A stretch of DNA of 64,000 nt from Pelodera strongyloides (Eukaryota; Nematoda; Chromadorea; Rhabditida; Rhabditidae). The number at the start of each line of letters is the position of its first letter. Position 1 is the stretch's first letter. Location of the stretch: positions 62,001 to 126,000 of the forward strand of contig JAANDG010000347.1 of assembly GCA_036852015.1 (NCBI GenBank), given 5' to 3'. Position numbers and translations under genes: made by a program. Positions 1-25,275 of the stretch are shown piece after piece. The notes beneath the pieces are model-generated. The model saw only the letters and a program-made list of their open reading frames with translations, searched no databases and was not told the DNA's origin.

Positions 1-169
1 ATTAATATGTTCTTCTTTACTGTTTCATATATTCCTTTCATTTTCCGATTTTGTTCATAGTTATCTTTCTGTTTTAAACCGTATTAGTATTTTGTTGTTT
101 ATTATGTGTGGATGTGCATGGTTAAAAATAATGCTTATTACTTTAATAACAATAATGTGGAATATTTAG

Positions 170-3100
170 AGAAGAAAGTGAACATTCGGATGAGGAGTTT
201 ACTGGGACAGTAGACGAAGAGGAAGAAGAAGAGGGACAGGTAGCTGGACTAACTAACAAGAAATAAAAAACACAAAAGATTAAATAAATACAACATAGGA
301 TAAAAACTACTTACTGGCAACACGGGCATAGGTACTTGCTTTGAAATATTCGCTCGTTTTCGCCCTCACCATTAAAGCAGTTTAGGTTCTTGTCTCCGGT
401 GAGCAACTATGTTCCTCTCCGACCCAAAGTGCCGACCCAACTAAAGCGAAGTCCGACTCTGGGCGGTCCTAGTTTCCGCCCCGGGTCGAAAAATTTGAAA
501 AAGGCGTGGGAGTTGGATCGGCAAAACCACTGTTTGGAGTCGGAGTTGGGTCGGCACCACCACGGTTTGGAGTCGGCACCACCGTAATTTGTACATAAGC
601 GTAAGCACCATAAATTACACTATTAACGGACGGAGTGTTTAGCGAATAATACTACCAGTATATGACTAAACATTCAGACGAGCAGAATGCATCTTTGATT
701 AGTTTTGAACTTCATGGAGCACCAGTGTCTAAATGTGTATTAAATTTAAATGAAAGTATTCTTCTGTCATTCTGCGAAGATTACAAACTATTAGTAACAT
801 ATACTTCTACGGCTGAGTCTATCTATAGTGACCGATGGGAACCCTATTCTTACGACATCGTGTTTCCTTCCGTTTGGTTGCTTGCTTGAACGCGCCAAAG
901 TGAAGCAATGGTACCTGTATAGCAATAAGTTAATAGAGGAAATAATAAAGGAAATATAAACAAATTAGAAAGAAAGCAGAAAGTGCAGGACTTCGAAAAA
1001 TTTGAAAAAATCATCGTGAAAAAGGCTGCAAGCGCGCCGGACCTGGGCTTTGGGTCACCTTTTTGGCATGTACTGCTCACTGTACTGCGTAATGCTAAAG
1101 GGTCGGCACTGCAAATTTTAGTCTGTCATATTTAGCGGCGGTGGGGTCGAACGCGACAATTTGGCGCGCATTGGGTCGGAGATTAACAGAGAAGTTTTGT
1201 TCCTCAGAAAGCGTGTCTCAGAATGCAACACTCTGCAGATTCATTTTTTTTTATTAGGTATCGACTCGTTGTTAGATTCTAATATTTAGGAGCTCGTCAT
1301 TGATGAGCCAAGATCCGTCGACGCCAAATGGATAGACCCAAAGGTGGACAGAAACCAGAGTTTGATTAATTCAATACAGAGGCTTCAACAAACACTGCCT
1401 GCACCTGCACAGGTTAGTAAACAATCATGTGTAACTAATTTATTCTGGAGACTTCATGAGCTTAGAGTTAGTGACAACCAAAACCACACTAATGACTCTT
1501 CCGTTATTGTCTATTCAAGTAATATATACCACTTGCAATTGATTTTCTTTTGTTCCAGCCATCATTGCCAGTGATACACGAGAAGGAGGGAATGATTGAC
1601 CAACAAGCGGTGAGCCTGCATACCTTTATTCGATACTTTTACTTCTTCTTTTTTTTTTGAGCTTGGTAATATACTACAGGAATCGAAAAAAGTAACAAAA
1701 GTTTTAACCTCATTCAGCCTTACTTCACGCAAAGAGTCCGCTCCGATTAGGAGTAGGATTTGTCGTTAATCCACCGGCAAGGATTCGCCTCTTTTCAAGC
1801 ATGACCTTGGATGATACCTTGTAGATTAATCTTTTACGCCACAAGAGCGTGCACCTTTATTCATGGGAGTTCAAAGTTTCGCTTATGACATGTTCTGCAG
1901 ATGTCCTGAGCAGTAAGCGACGAGTTCCAAATGACAAATTGCTCGACGTCTTCGGGCTAGGGCGAGGAGCGATCCATCTTCAGCAACTTTAGAAAACGGC
2001 ACTGCCGAACAAACTCTGCATAGCAGAGGCCGGTTTCACCAACATTTCCGTTTGGCAGAGATCTTCCGTGCGCAACAAAACAAAATAGCTGGTAAGAGAA
2101 GTTGGTGAAACCGGCCTCAGCTCTCTAATATAGCTTTCCTTGTTGGAATTGTTTTGTTCAGGTACCATCAACCTCGTCAAGCTCTACTTCTTCTGAGTCA
2201 GAAGACGTAGTACCTTCTTCGTGGAGTAAATCCCCATGGTCATCGGCCTCACTACAGACCGATTCTCTGATAACAGCGAGCCCAATGAAGCCTAGAGGAG
2301 AGTTTACGAGGTTTGTTTTCTCTGGCTACTTATTTGAGTATTCCTATCGTAGGTCAATACCAATTACGGCTTTAAAGCAGTAGAACATCCGGTTTGAAAG
2401 GTATGTTGGACATGGACATTGAATGTCGTGGCTCACTGGCAAAGTTCTCGTCTCTCACCCATACGACCCGGGTTCGAATCCCGCCCAGTGCTACCATCTT
2501 GCAAACATGCCACGGCGTCGGGAATAAAGTTAAGGCGCTCCCCTTGCCTAGCCTTAGGACGGACCTTTCGCTCTGTATTATCTTCTGTGCCGTCTTCTAC
2601 CGTCTACTTCACTCTATGGGACACATCGGCTAAGAGACACCGCCTTGGATTGGAGCTAAAAATGGAGATCCCCGACTTCGAGAGCAAACGGGACCATGTA
2701 TTCTACATGCTTAAGTCTATGTGTGATGATTGTATGTCTGAATAAAGTGGTATTCACATGTATGCAAATAGCTGCGCGATGCTGCGCGATTTTTTATTCT
2801 AATTCTTTTGATTCGATTACAACATATGGGAATGCAGTTGTCCATCATAAGTTTCAAAAACCGGCCGTTATATCGCTTTAATCCTTGTCACCTGGCAGTA
2901 TAATCATGATGACGCAAACGCCAATGATTATTTTAGCAATACAATACATTCAATAGTGTATAACCGTTATAATTCAGAAGTTCAACATTGCCTCCATTGA
3001 TTGCACCGAAACGCCCGGATATCACTAGCATAACGTCGCTGGATTTTGATTCACGTTAGTCGTTTTATAAAGCATTCACTTACCCAATTACTGTAAGGAA

Positions 3101-5089
3101 AATGGAGAAATCTGTGAGGAAAGTGTGAGGAAACCACACCACATAAGACCACATGAAGAAGAGCTGTCGTAGAAGAGAAGTCTCTTGATTTTCGTTGTCT
3201 ATTCTTCTGTTCACATAGACATAGAATTAATAACTTTGTGGATTATAAAAGTTAAAATAAGCGCTGAAAAATCAGGGAAATGATTACCTTTCAGATGTCA
3301 ATCGCCTTTCGTCTACCTCTTCATCTGAGGGTGACGTGAATGTTCTCGAAGACTTGGAGGACGACACAGATTCAACACAGAAGTCAACTGCATTTGTGAC
3401 TTCTCAAAAGAAATTTTCCGCGAGGGTGCCCGAGGATGCTGACGCTAAGCAAAAAGGAGACGAAGTGCAAGATAGCAAAACGCTCATAGATAACCACAAT
3501 TTGCACACAAAAACAAGTGCTATTCCGCAGACAAACCAAAAATCAAATTCTGTGCTTAATACCTTGGCTCAACGAGACCGACAAGAGTTACTCTCACACA
3601 CAGTCCATTATCGCACAGACTCAGACTTGGAATATCTGGATGAAATCGAAGAAATTGTTGGCAAAGAAGACATAAGTTCCCCAACATCCGATGTAAGGAA
3701 AGAGGAAGGCGATATGACGAGAAATTCTCAGGAAGTCGCTAACGGCTCAGAGGTTCAATCAAAGAATTTGCCTTCTCATATTTCTACGGGTACTGTAGAG
3801 TCTGCTCAAACTGTCCTGGGAACTCCAATCCCCCATAGAGTGAGTTCCCTGCCGCCTCTTGGACCCCTCCCCGCTGCTCCCACATTCAACTCTCTATCTG
3901 AGGCAATGAAAGTTATCAGCGGGTCCAGCTCAGAGTCTGAGACTGATTTGTTGCCTTCCGAAAACGAATCTCCAAAAAGCAAAAGAGAAGGAAAGAAGCC
4001 AGAGAGGAGCGTGAGCTTCGCATTAGACGAGGTAGGTTCTTGTCGGTTCTAAACTATATGCTTTTTCTTCACCCAAGAAGTTTTTGGTGTTTATTTAGTG
4101 TGTATTTAGCTCTATGTTTGGTGTACAGCGTATCGGATAAGTTCGGTGGGCACTCATCCTCAGAATAAGCTGCAAACCAAACATATCAGAGGCCATATTC
4201 ACCACTCCGATTCCCTCGGGAGGAATAGTCCCCGCTGACAGAAAATGGCATTCTAATGTGAGAGACGCAGAGAAAAAGACGGGGGAATTCGCCATGGGAA
4301 ATTGAGTCGTGAATATGGCCTCAGACGTGGGGTGATTTCTAGAGAGTAACAGTTTCAGAAAATGTACGTAGTATGTGTGCATAATTTCTGTCTCATTCAG
4401 GAGGATAACGACATTGCATCGTCCAGTTCAAGGTCAGAATCGGAGATTGTTACATCAAAGCACTCCACAACACAGGCTGCACCCCGATCGGTAAACGAGC
4501 CGGACTCTTCTGAACACCGACATCTTACAGGGAAAGTTTCGCCATGGTTGACGGAAACCGCCGTGCCATCAAGTTCAGACTCTCATACAGACGCAAATGT
4601 TCTGGACGACCTGGAAGACGTAGAATCGCTTAATTCTGACCGAAGTACGGATAACGGAGCCGCAAAGCAGCAAACTGAAGACCGATCAAGACTTCCTGTA
4701 CAGGAAAATGTCGTGGATGATACAGCGAGTTAGTTATTTTCCCTAAATCAAACATAATTCGCAGCCAGTATATACCATTTGTTGCAAATACTCCCATGAG
4801 CGGGTAGACGGGGGTAGATGGAAACTTTGTTGTGTCAGGAGCTGCAAAAATTTTTTGGTAGAAAATTGACTAACTAAGCTGTCTGTGGCTTCTGCTTCTA
4901 GACCAACACAAAGCGGATTCTCAAGCCTGTGTGTAGTTATTGTTAAAAATATTTAACTAAAGGGTTTTTTATATCAATAATCTTAACATGACGTGTTACT
5001 TTTTGTTAATTTTAGTTGACGAGGACTTTGGGGATATTAGTGTGGACGACATACTCCGATCCGACAGCGGAAGTAGCATATCATTTTGA
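170..5089 (+). CDS. Acidic Ser-rich protein, C-terminal part (5' end outside window)
   Basis: Family not recognised. Exons read on the plus strand: 170-239, 1290-1412, 1559-1609, 2162-2310, 3276-4031 (start 3295 is an alternative), 4401-4728 and 5016-5089 (stop TGA). Each has an AG acceptor and GT donor and an open frame. Phases agree except between 2310 (phase 2) and 3276 (phase 0), so a small exon or another splice site is missing between them. The first visible exon is almost all Glu/Asp. The product is hydrophilic and rich in Ser, Asp and Glu, with no membrane segment, so it is probably soluble and largely disordered. The motif NVLEDLEDD near 3336 recurs as NVLDDLEDVES near 4600, each after a Ser run and before an Asp/Ser stretch. 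The protein ends VDDILRSDSGSSISF. Codon phase and clean splice signals support a real gene. The 5' exons lie left of position 170. Confidence 0.75.
417..1181. repeat. Possible inverted-repeat element in intron
   Basis: CTCCGACCCAA at 417-427 is matched in inverted orientation by TTGGGTCGGAG at 1171-1181. The interior contains several further copies of a GGGTCGGCA-type word in both orientations, clustered at 420-590 and again near 1100-1180. This looks like a non-autonomous element in the intron between the first two visible exons. No transposase is present and target duplications are not clear. Confidence 0.35.
2026..2117. repeat. Short hairpin repeat
   Basis: GAGGCCGGTTTCACCAAC at 2026 and its exact reverse complement ending at 2117 enclose about 55 nt, giving a compact stem-loop just upstream of the exon at 2162. 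It ends near GAGGCC, like the larger elements at 4188 and 12513, and may be related to them. Confidence 0.5.
2369..2881 (+). repeat. MITE family M2, copy interrupted by a SINE
   Basis: The left end at 2369-2412 (TTTAAAGCAG, then a degenerate CCGGTTTGAAAGGTATGTTGGAC) and the right end at 2750-2881 (ATGGGAATGCAGTTG, then GTTTCAAAAACCGGCCGT, ending CGCTTTAA) are the two halves of the M2 element seen intact at 60809-60965 and 62996-63182. A tRNA-derived SINE lies between them. Confidence 0.6.
2413..2749 (+). mobile_element. tRNA-derived SINE inserted in an M2 element
   Basis: A tRNA-like head at about 2427-2492 carries a box A-like TGGCTCACTGG and a good box B, GGGTTCGAATCCCG. About 250 nt of unrelated tail follows. 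The cloverleaf is not complete, so this is a Pol III-type SINE rather than a tRNA gene. It splits an M2 MITE and so inserted after it. Confidence 0.55.
4188..4322. repeat. MITE family M5, copy 1
   Basis: GAGGCCATATTCAC at the left is matched by GTGAATATGGCCTC at the right. The interior includes CCCTCGGGAGGAAT and a motif GACAGAAAATGGCATTCTAA that recurs almost unchanged at 12560. It lies in the intron between the exons ending 4031 and starting 4401. Confidence 0.6.
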
Positions 5090-5129
5090 TAAAAATATTC
5101 AATTTGTGACATGGTGAAAAAAACTATCT

Positions 5130-19276
<14,147 letters not shown>

Positions 19277-19587
19277 TTTAGAATTCGTTTTTTTTTTTGA
19301 ACTCTAAATAACAAACATATGTATTTGAAGACGCTGTCACGGAGAATACAGAACATCAGTCGACAAAATGGTGTGTGTAGGGCATGTAAGAAGAGAAACT
19401 AAACAAAATAAGCTTGTTCTATGGTACCTCTACATATAAAAGTTGAGTGAAATATTCGTAAAACCTAGAAGATAAATGTTTCGCAGAACAAGGGAGAAAA
19501 CGGACGTGCAAAACGCATTGTAGACAAGAAAAACGTGCGAGTTTCTGATTTGTGATAGAAAGACCAAGCTAATAAAGATAAGAAGCG

Positions 19588-19758
19588 TTAAAGCGAAATG
19601 CTAGCCCCTTTGGAAATTTTGCATATGATAAGCAAATCCTATGTATCCTATGCTAATTTTGCGCGATCGTCCACGGCAATCGCGCAAAATTAGCATAGGA
19701 TACATAGGATTTGCTTATCATATGCAAATTTTCCAAAGGGGCTAGCATTTCGCTTTAA
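19588..19758. repeat. MITE family M3, near-perfect hairpin element
   Basis: Two 80-nt arms (19588-19667 and 19679-19758) are reverse complements with a single mismatch, around an 11-nt loop CGTCCACGGCA. The arms include the TTAA at each end. The outermost sequence, TTAAAGCG...CGCTTTAA, is shared with family M2. Lies about 310 nt upstream of the transporter start codon. Confidence 0.9.
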
Positions 19759-20033
19759 AATGTTTCCATCGTTGTGCAATCTTGAACCCCGGTCAATCTT
19801 AAAATATTTAAAGGTAGTCATTTCTTTGATCAACCCTTCTTTGCAAAAAATGACTAAAAAGACCCAAATGCATGATTACTAAACTAATTGTAAGCTTTAT
19901 CGTTTATGCCAAATTTCTCAAATAGTCAATTTCCGATCACCAAATGGTTTTCTCAATGTTTGTGTGACACTGTCGATTTCCCGTATAATATCATAATTCG
20001 AATATACTTTACTACCTACAATCTAATTTTAAT

Positions 20034-20520
20034 AGGGATGGGGTTAATTAAAATCTCCCCGTACTTTATGCTTGGTATGTATTTACACCACTTAAAAGTC
20101 ACAATCAATACAAAAAGTTTCCAAATCAAGGATCCCAGAGTATGTAGTTTGTTGATATTGGATAGACTTGATCGGAAGCTCCTTTCTATTCGACAGCTCG
20201 TAGCGGGAAAATAGCGCTATATATATGCGAAGAGAGTTAGGGAAAGAAATCGCTCTCTAACTTTGTGGCTATCTCAACATCTTCATCAATATTTAACTCT
20301 CTTTGCCTATTGCGCTATTTTGCTGCCGGTTACAGTGTCGAATAGAAAGCTCTCGAATAGAAAGAAGCTTCCGATCAAGTCTATCCAATATCAACAAACT
20401 ACAGACTCTGGAATCCTTCATTTGGAAACCTTTTGTACTGATTGTGGTTTTTATGTTATGGGGTGAACAATACATACCAAAAACAATACATACGGGGCGA
20501 TTTGAATTGACCCATCCCTT
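20034..20520. repeat. MITE family M8, long imperfect palindrome
   Basis: AGGGATGGGGTTAATTAAAATC at the left corresponds to the reversed GATTTGAATTGACCCATCCCTT at the right. Inner segments also pair, such as GATCGGAAGCTCCTTTCTATTCG near 20170 with the reversed segment near 20360. No coding sequence. Confidence 0.65.
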
Positions 20521-21187
20521 TCATTCATTTTGTAAGACAACGAAGAAGTTTTGTAGTGTTAACAATCAATAAAATAAAGAAATGGGAAGAGATCGACAAC
20601 ATATTTACCACAAAAATGTCGGAATTACTTATCAAATTCTAACTTTGAGAAAAGTTGTGCTTATACGTATAAAATTTGTGCTGAGAATTCACTGTAACGA
20701 TAAAGTCACAATAGTGCACGATTCACGTTTATCTTATGCTTTTTTTGTATTCTGTAGTTTATTGTCTGCAATGTCTATATGTTGAGAAAGTACATTTCGT
20801 GGAAAATATTAATTATTAAACAAAAGTACTGATGCGAGCGGGTTTTAGTTAACTTTTAGTTAGACGTATTGCTACGAGATTTTGTGAAAGTAAGAAAATC
20901 TTAAATCAGTTACTGAATGTTAGTATATCACCAGTTATAAAAGTAAGTATTGAACCTCTGTTTGACACTCGTAACCGTATATAAAACAAGCGTTGAAATA
21001 TTTATTGGTACTTGCATAAATGCCAGCTTTACAAATTAGTTTAGAAATAAACAACTAATGATTAACGTAAATAATTGTTATTAAGGTAGAAGCCAGATGA
21101 ATTACCATACACTTATAAGGGTAATTTTTATTCCTTAGTTTGTTTAATTGTGACTCTAAATTGCAAATCACAGAAAATACACAAGCA
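20521..21187. other. Intergenic, nothing recognised
   Basis: AT-rich sequence between the transporter 5' side and the small membrane-protein gene. I see no exon-like open frame. On the minus strand, AATAAA near 21127-21133 is a candidate poly(A) signal for the gene ending at 21417. Confidence 0.4.
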
Positions 21188-21407
21188 ACAGGAATAAGCC
21201 GAAACCACATAAAACCCGTCGCTGGCCCGTCACCAAATGGTTTTCACCGAAAGAACCATTTGGTAACTGGTTAGTGACAATTTGATGATCATTTGTGACC
21301 AGTTGATGACGGTTTTCGATCAAACTTGGTCATGACAAAGTCACCAAGTAGTCACGAAATGTGTTGGCCCACGAAAAAAAAACAACAGTTGCTTTCTCAG
21401 TTTCCTA
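21188..21407. repeat. MITE family M4, copy 3
   Basis: ACAGGAATAAGC at the left, GTTTCCTATG at the right, with the M4 words CACCAAATGGTTTTCACCG, TTTGGTAACTGG and TGACCAGTTGATGACGG between. It ends 10 nt from the stop codon of the minus-strand gene at 21417. Confidence 0.65.
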
Positions 21408-21416
21408 TGTGGGGTA

Positions 21417-22456
21417 TCAGCAGCTCACTCTTCTTTCCTTTAGTGACTGAAGTTGTCCAGGAAGATAACTGCTCTCCGTTGAAGGACTCCCTGGCTGCGA
21501 CACCATGGAATGTGCGTGCTGCAATTAATAACTGTAAACATTAAAGGGATGGGGTCACTTGAAATTGCACCTTTTTGAATATTTGCTGTTGATACTATAG
21601 CCGATAATAGTCAGAATACCGTCAATTAAATTAAATTGTCCGTGGCAGGAGCATGCTTAGAAGCTCTTAGTGCTTGGCCTCCAAAGTTCCAAGCGTGCGT
21701 GGGGATCCATGCGGCGCTGTTGCGACAAAAATGTCGCGCCTGAGGACCGGGAACCTTTTGTAAGGGTGTCGAAAGTCGTGCTTCCTCTATGTTTTCATAT
21801 CGGCCAACCACAACCTACATATAAAGAACCGCTACCTACCTGATACCCCCTAGTCTCGTTGCCGATATATACAAGTGCCCGCTTTTTATCCATAGATTCT
21901 GCAATTGACTTTGTTAATGGAGAGTTTGGAGGTGATGTCGGAGTCGATGGAACACCAGGAGGAGCAGAAAGCTTCTTTGCTGGAGCCGATCGAGTTCTGG
22001 AAGAAAATTCAATAATTAATAATCTCGTACCTTTCTATATAGTTATTTTAACTGTGAGGAAACAAATAAAACATGCGTTGTACTTGTACGAAAGTTTTTT
22101 AATTAATAGTTGTTAATTGAGCAGGCAAGGGCCGTCAAGAGTTTCAATCCTTGAAAAGGGTTTATGCCAAGGATTGAACCTCTGCATATACCGTGACATT
22201 ACCTGGATACTTTCAAGTGTGTTGGATGGACTATCCGAGAATTGTGTTCGAATTTAGTAAACCTCTTGAAGATGTTATGTTTTCCTTCTTCTGAAAGAAA
22301 ATGCCTTCAAATCAAAAGATTGTCGGTTCTAATAATTCAATGCATAAATTGATAAATTAAATATGAAAAATATTGATGTGTAATCTAGAGAGTGAAAGAG
22401 GGAGAGTCATAGATTCTTGACGAGAGAAAGATTTGGAAAGAGAAAGAGAAAGAGAA

Positions 22457-22493
<37 letters not shown>

Positions 22494-23106
22494 CAGAAAA
22501 GAGAGAGAAGAGGGATAATATATAGAGCTAGAAAAAGGGAGAGAAGAGGGAGGAGAGCACGTTTTAGAATCCAACCTTGTTCGATGACAATCTCCGGTGG
22601 CGGAGGTGGTCGTGCTATAACAATTGTGGTCCTTTTAACGGGAGCCTTTTCTACGTCTTCTTCTTTACGACAGCAACGGATGTACCGTCGAACACTCTCA
22701 GCATACTGAAATAACAAGAGAGATATTAGTATTTGCCTCACTGTGTCCGCCTGCCCGTTCAATTACGGTTGCAACTGTTTTTGGCGTTCCAAAGTAAAGT
22801 AAAGAAAGTTCCAAAGAGCTTTATTAAAGCAGTAGTGTACCTACTTTGGGAACTTTGCATATGATACGAATTTCCTATGTATCTTATGCAAATTTTCCGG
22901 CACCAAATTTTCCGGCACCAAATTAACTAGGATACATAGGAAGTTCGTATCATATGTAAATTTCACAAGGTAGGGCACAATACGGCTTTAATGGGGACCA
23001 AGGAAAGATTCTAAAAACCAACCATAAATAAGAGGATAATTCCTCCAATAACTCCGACTCCGAGTACTGAGAGAACGAGAACGAATCCAAGTAGATCGTC
23101 ATCCAT
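21417..23106 (-). CDS. Small single-pass membrane protein with Pro-rich cytoplasmic tail (166 aa)
   Basis: Family not recognised. Start ATG 23104-23106. Exons: 23023-23106, 22576-22705, 22263-22290 (a 28-nt microexon), 21840-21996, 21417-21518 (stop TGA). All phases join, giving 166 aa. After MDDDLL comes one hydrophobic helix of about 22 residues (GFVLVLSVLGVGVIGGIILLF). A basic, Cys-containing segment follows (RRYIRCCRKEED) that suits a cytoplasmic, possibly palmitoylated juxtamembrane region. A PPPPPE run, then PGVPSTPTSPPNSPLTK, could be SH3/WW ligands or proline-directed kinase sites. The acidic short N-terminus and basic flank predict a type III topology. Its 5' end points towards the repeat block, and it is on the same strand as the upstream side of the transporter gene. 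Function unknown. Confidence 0.8.
21544..21650 (+). repeat. Partial M7/M8-type MITE
   Basis: TTAAAGGGATGGGGTCACTTGAAATTGCACC followed by TTTTTGAATATTTGC matches the left end of the element at 24826 with an M8-like terminus. Only one end is present. It lies in the last intron of the small membrane-protein gene. Confidence 0.45.
22391..22500. repeat. GA-rich microsatellite
   Basis: GAGAGA and GAAAGA repeats, CT-rich on the transcribed minus strand, in the intron between exons 22576-22705 and 22263-22290, directly upstream of the microexon. Confidence 0.9.
22824..22991. repeat. MITE family M3, copy 2
   Basis: TTAA at both ends (22824-22827 and 22988-22991). Left-arm text ACTTTGGGAACTTTGCATATGATACG pairs with the right arm. 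The core TTCCTATGTATCTTATGCAAATT resembles the element at 19588, but the arms are more diverged. Lies in the first intron of the small membrane-protein gene. Confidence 0.6.
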
Positions 23107-23500
23107 ATTAATGGCAAACAAATAGTGAATTCAGAATTATGGTATATATATATATATAAGATACAGACAGAGCTGGTGGGAAGTAGATGAGCGAGTAAAA
23201 CTTGTAGTTCACTGAAATGTCACTGAAATGTATAAGTATAGCAATGTCTCACAGACTAAGTTGTCAATCAAGGTTTACAGGCTTCATGTTACCGATATAG
23301 ATAAAAACAGGTTCATATTCAGAGCCTGGCCCGCTGACCCGAGTCATAGTTCCATTGAGTATGCTGTGAACATGGCTAGAAAAATTGCTCCCTTTTGATG
23401 CTGCCTAAGTTGTATCATATCACAAGTTACCACAAATGTGCGTTAGTTTCATACTTGATGAAATTTGACTTTACGACATCGGATCAGTATCCAAGTATGG

Positions 23501-23725
23501 CCGATTTTCCTTCCAAGTATAGAAAAAACTACACGAGAATATCCCGTGGCGGGTAGCCACGAGACCATTTTTTCGAGAGTGCATGCACTGTGCATTCTCG
23601 CCTTGTTTTTGTTTATAGCATGGCGCATTTTATTATTTTATAAAATGCGGATAAATTTCAAATTTATTCAAAATTATGGTAGATTGGCACACTATTTTGC
23701 GAATGATACTTGGAAGGAAAACGCA
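23501..23725. repeat. Short inverted-repeat element
   Basis: CGATTTTCCTTCCAAGTAT ending at 23520 is matched by ATACTTGGAAGGAAAACG at 23706-23723. The interior encodes nothing recognisable. Probably a MITE. Confidence 0.4.
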
Positions 23726-24582
23726 CGGTTTTTGGCATAGATGGAAACCCCATTACCGAAAAACCAGATGCAGGATCTACCAAACATTTTTTTTTGCCAG
23801 AGTGAGAGCTAAAACTCTCACCCGGAGGGACTTTTGCAGGGTGAGAGTTATTTTAAGAGATGTACAAGAATAATAATGACTGCTTGAAAATAACGGCTAA
23901 AATCTAGTTGTAACGAATCAGTCACGTATGTTCATATTTCACTGGGAAGGGTCAAAATCGACAAAAAAAAACCCATGTGGATTATACCGCGTGGTTCTCT
24001 ATGCGATTTGCATTTGTAATGTAAAATTATTGCAATAGAAATACTCTGTTTTAAACCGTTTCCTGGAAAATGAGGGGAATCAGGAATCGATTCGGGTGAC
24101 TCTTTTTAACCGGTCGCCTTCAATTTTAGGCTAATTATTTAAATACTTTAACTGATCAACAGAAATGTCGGGCAAAATGTGGATGCGAAGCTGATTTCAG
24201 ATTAACAAAACTACTTATAGTTAGCCAAGAGTCAACCGTAGGCCCCGTCGAAAACGTTTAGTTACTCTCAGTCAGCAGAGCCAGCGTCACTCTACAAAGC
24301 TGTACTGTTGCATACTGTACTCTTGTCATGATATACATACATGTGATAGAGGGAGCGAGCACAGCTTATAGCTTATAGTCAGGTTTGATTGTTTTGCGAG
24401 ACTTGTGGTGAATAGAAAAGTGTCCTATAAGATGTGAAATAGAGTAATGTAGAAATTGTAAGATATGATACAGAGTATAAGATGTAGTAGTCACACTACG
24501 GGGACCAGAGGGCATGAGTACACGCTTACGAGTTGCAGCCAGAAACGCAGGTTAATTTTTGAATGTGATCAAAAAAATTGTG

Positions 24583-24660
24583 GTATTGGACGAGCGGGAA
24601 TCGAACCCAACGTCTTTGGATTAAGGTCCACTGCGTCAAACACTACGCTACCACCATCCA
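24583..24660 (-). mobile_element. tRNA-like SINE head
   Basis: On the minus strand: GGTGGTAGCGTAGTG (box A-like), an anticodon-region CCTTAATCC, box B GGGTTCGATTCCCG and a 3' segment pairing poorly with the 5' end. The acceptor stem is not complete, so it is more likely a SINE head than a tRNA gene. Repetitive-looking sequence lies on both sides. Confidence 0.5.
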
Positions 24661-24825
24661 CCGCCAAAGTTTCAAATCACGTGCCCATATGGGTGAGAGT
24701 TTTTGGCCAAACAAATTTCTGGATCAACGACTGGCTAATCAAAAAGGCACTAAACTAAGGGGGTTATGTTTGTGAAGAACATCCCATGCTAACAAAGAGC
24801 CGTGTTAGGATCATTCGAATACCTT

Positions 24826-25271
24826 AGGGATAGGTTCACTAGGATTTGCACCTTTTTGAATGTTTTCTATTGATATTACGGCCGAAAACATTCACAATGC
24901 GAAGATTACAGTACAGGACAGCATGCTCAAAAGGCTAAGCTACCTCGAATTTATAAAACAACTGGGGTACAGCAGCCGTAGTTAAGTGGGAAATAGCGTG
25001 ACAGGGTTAGAGTTGTAGAGATTGTTGTGATAGACAGAGGTGATAAAAGGGGCCTGTATCTTCTAGCGTCTCCAGCCCTTTTACGCTATTTCCCACTTAG
25101 CCACGGCTGCGGTACTCCAGTTTTATAAATTCGAGGTTGCTTAGATTTTTGAGCATGCTCTCCTACCTTGGGGAGCAAAGGTAATTTAATGTAATTTTCG
25201 CATTCTGAATATTTTCGGCCACACTATCAGAAAATATTCAAAAAGGTGCAAATCCTAGTGAACCTATCCCT
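24826..25271. repeat. MITE family M7, long palindromic element
   Basis: GGGATAGGTTCACTAGGATT at the left and AATCCTAGTGAACCTATCCC at the right are exact inverted repeats. Inner blocks also pair, e.g. GTGGGAAATAGCGT with ACGCTATTTCCCAC and GAGCATGCTC-type words. The right end runs straight into the TTAA of an M1 copy. Confidence 0.75.
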
Positions 25272-25275
25272 TTAA

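Noticed and set aside
2427..2492. tRNA gene on the plus strand
   Set aside because: Box B is good but the acceptor and anticodon stems do not form; a SINE tail follows.
23465..23873. Open frames with a hydrophobic stretch
   Set aside because: They cross a short inverted-repeat element, have no splice context and no recognisable domain.
24590..24658. tRNA gene on the minus strand
   Set aside because: Stems incomplete; looks like a SINE head.
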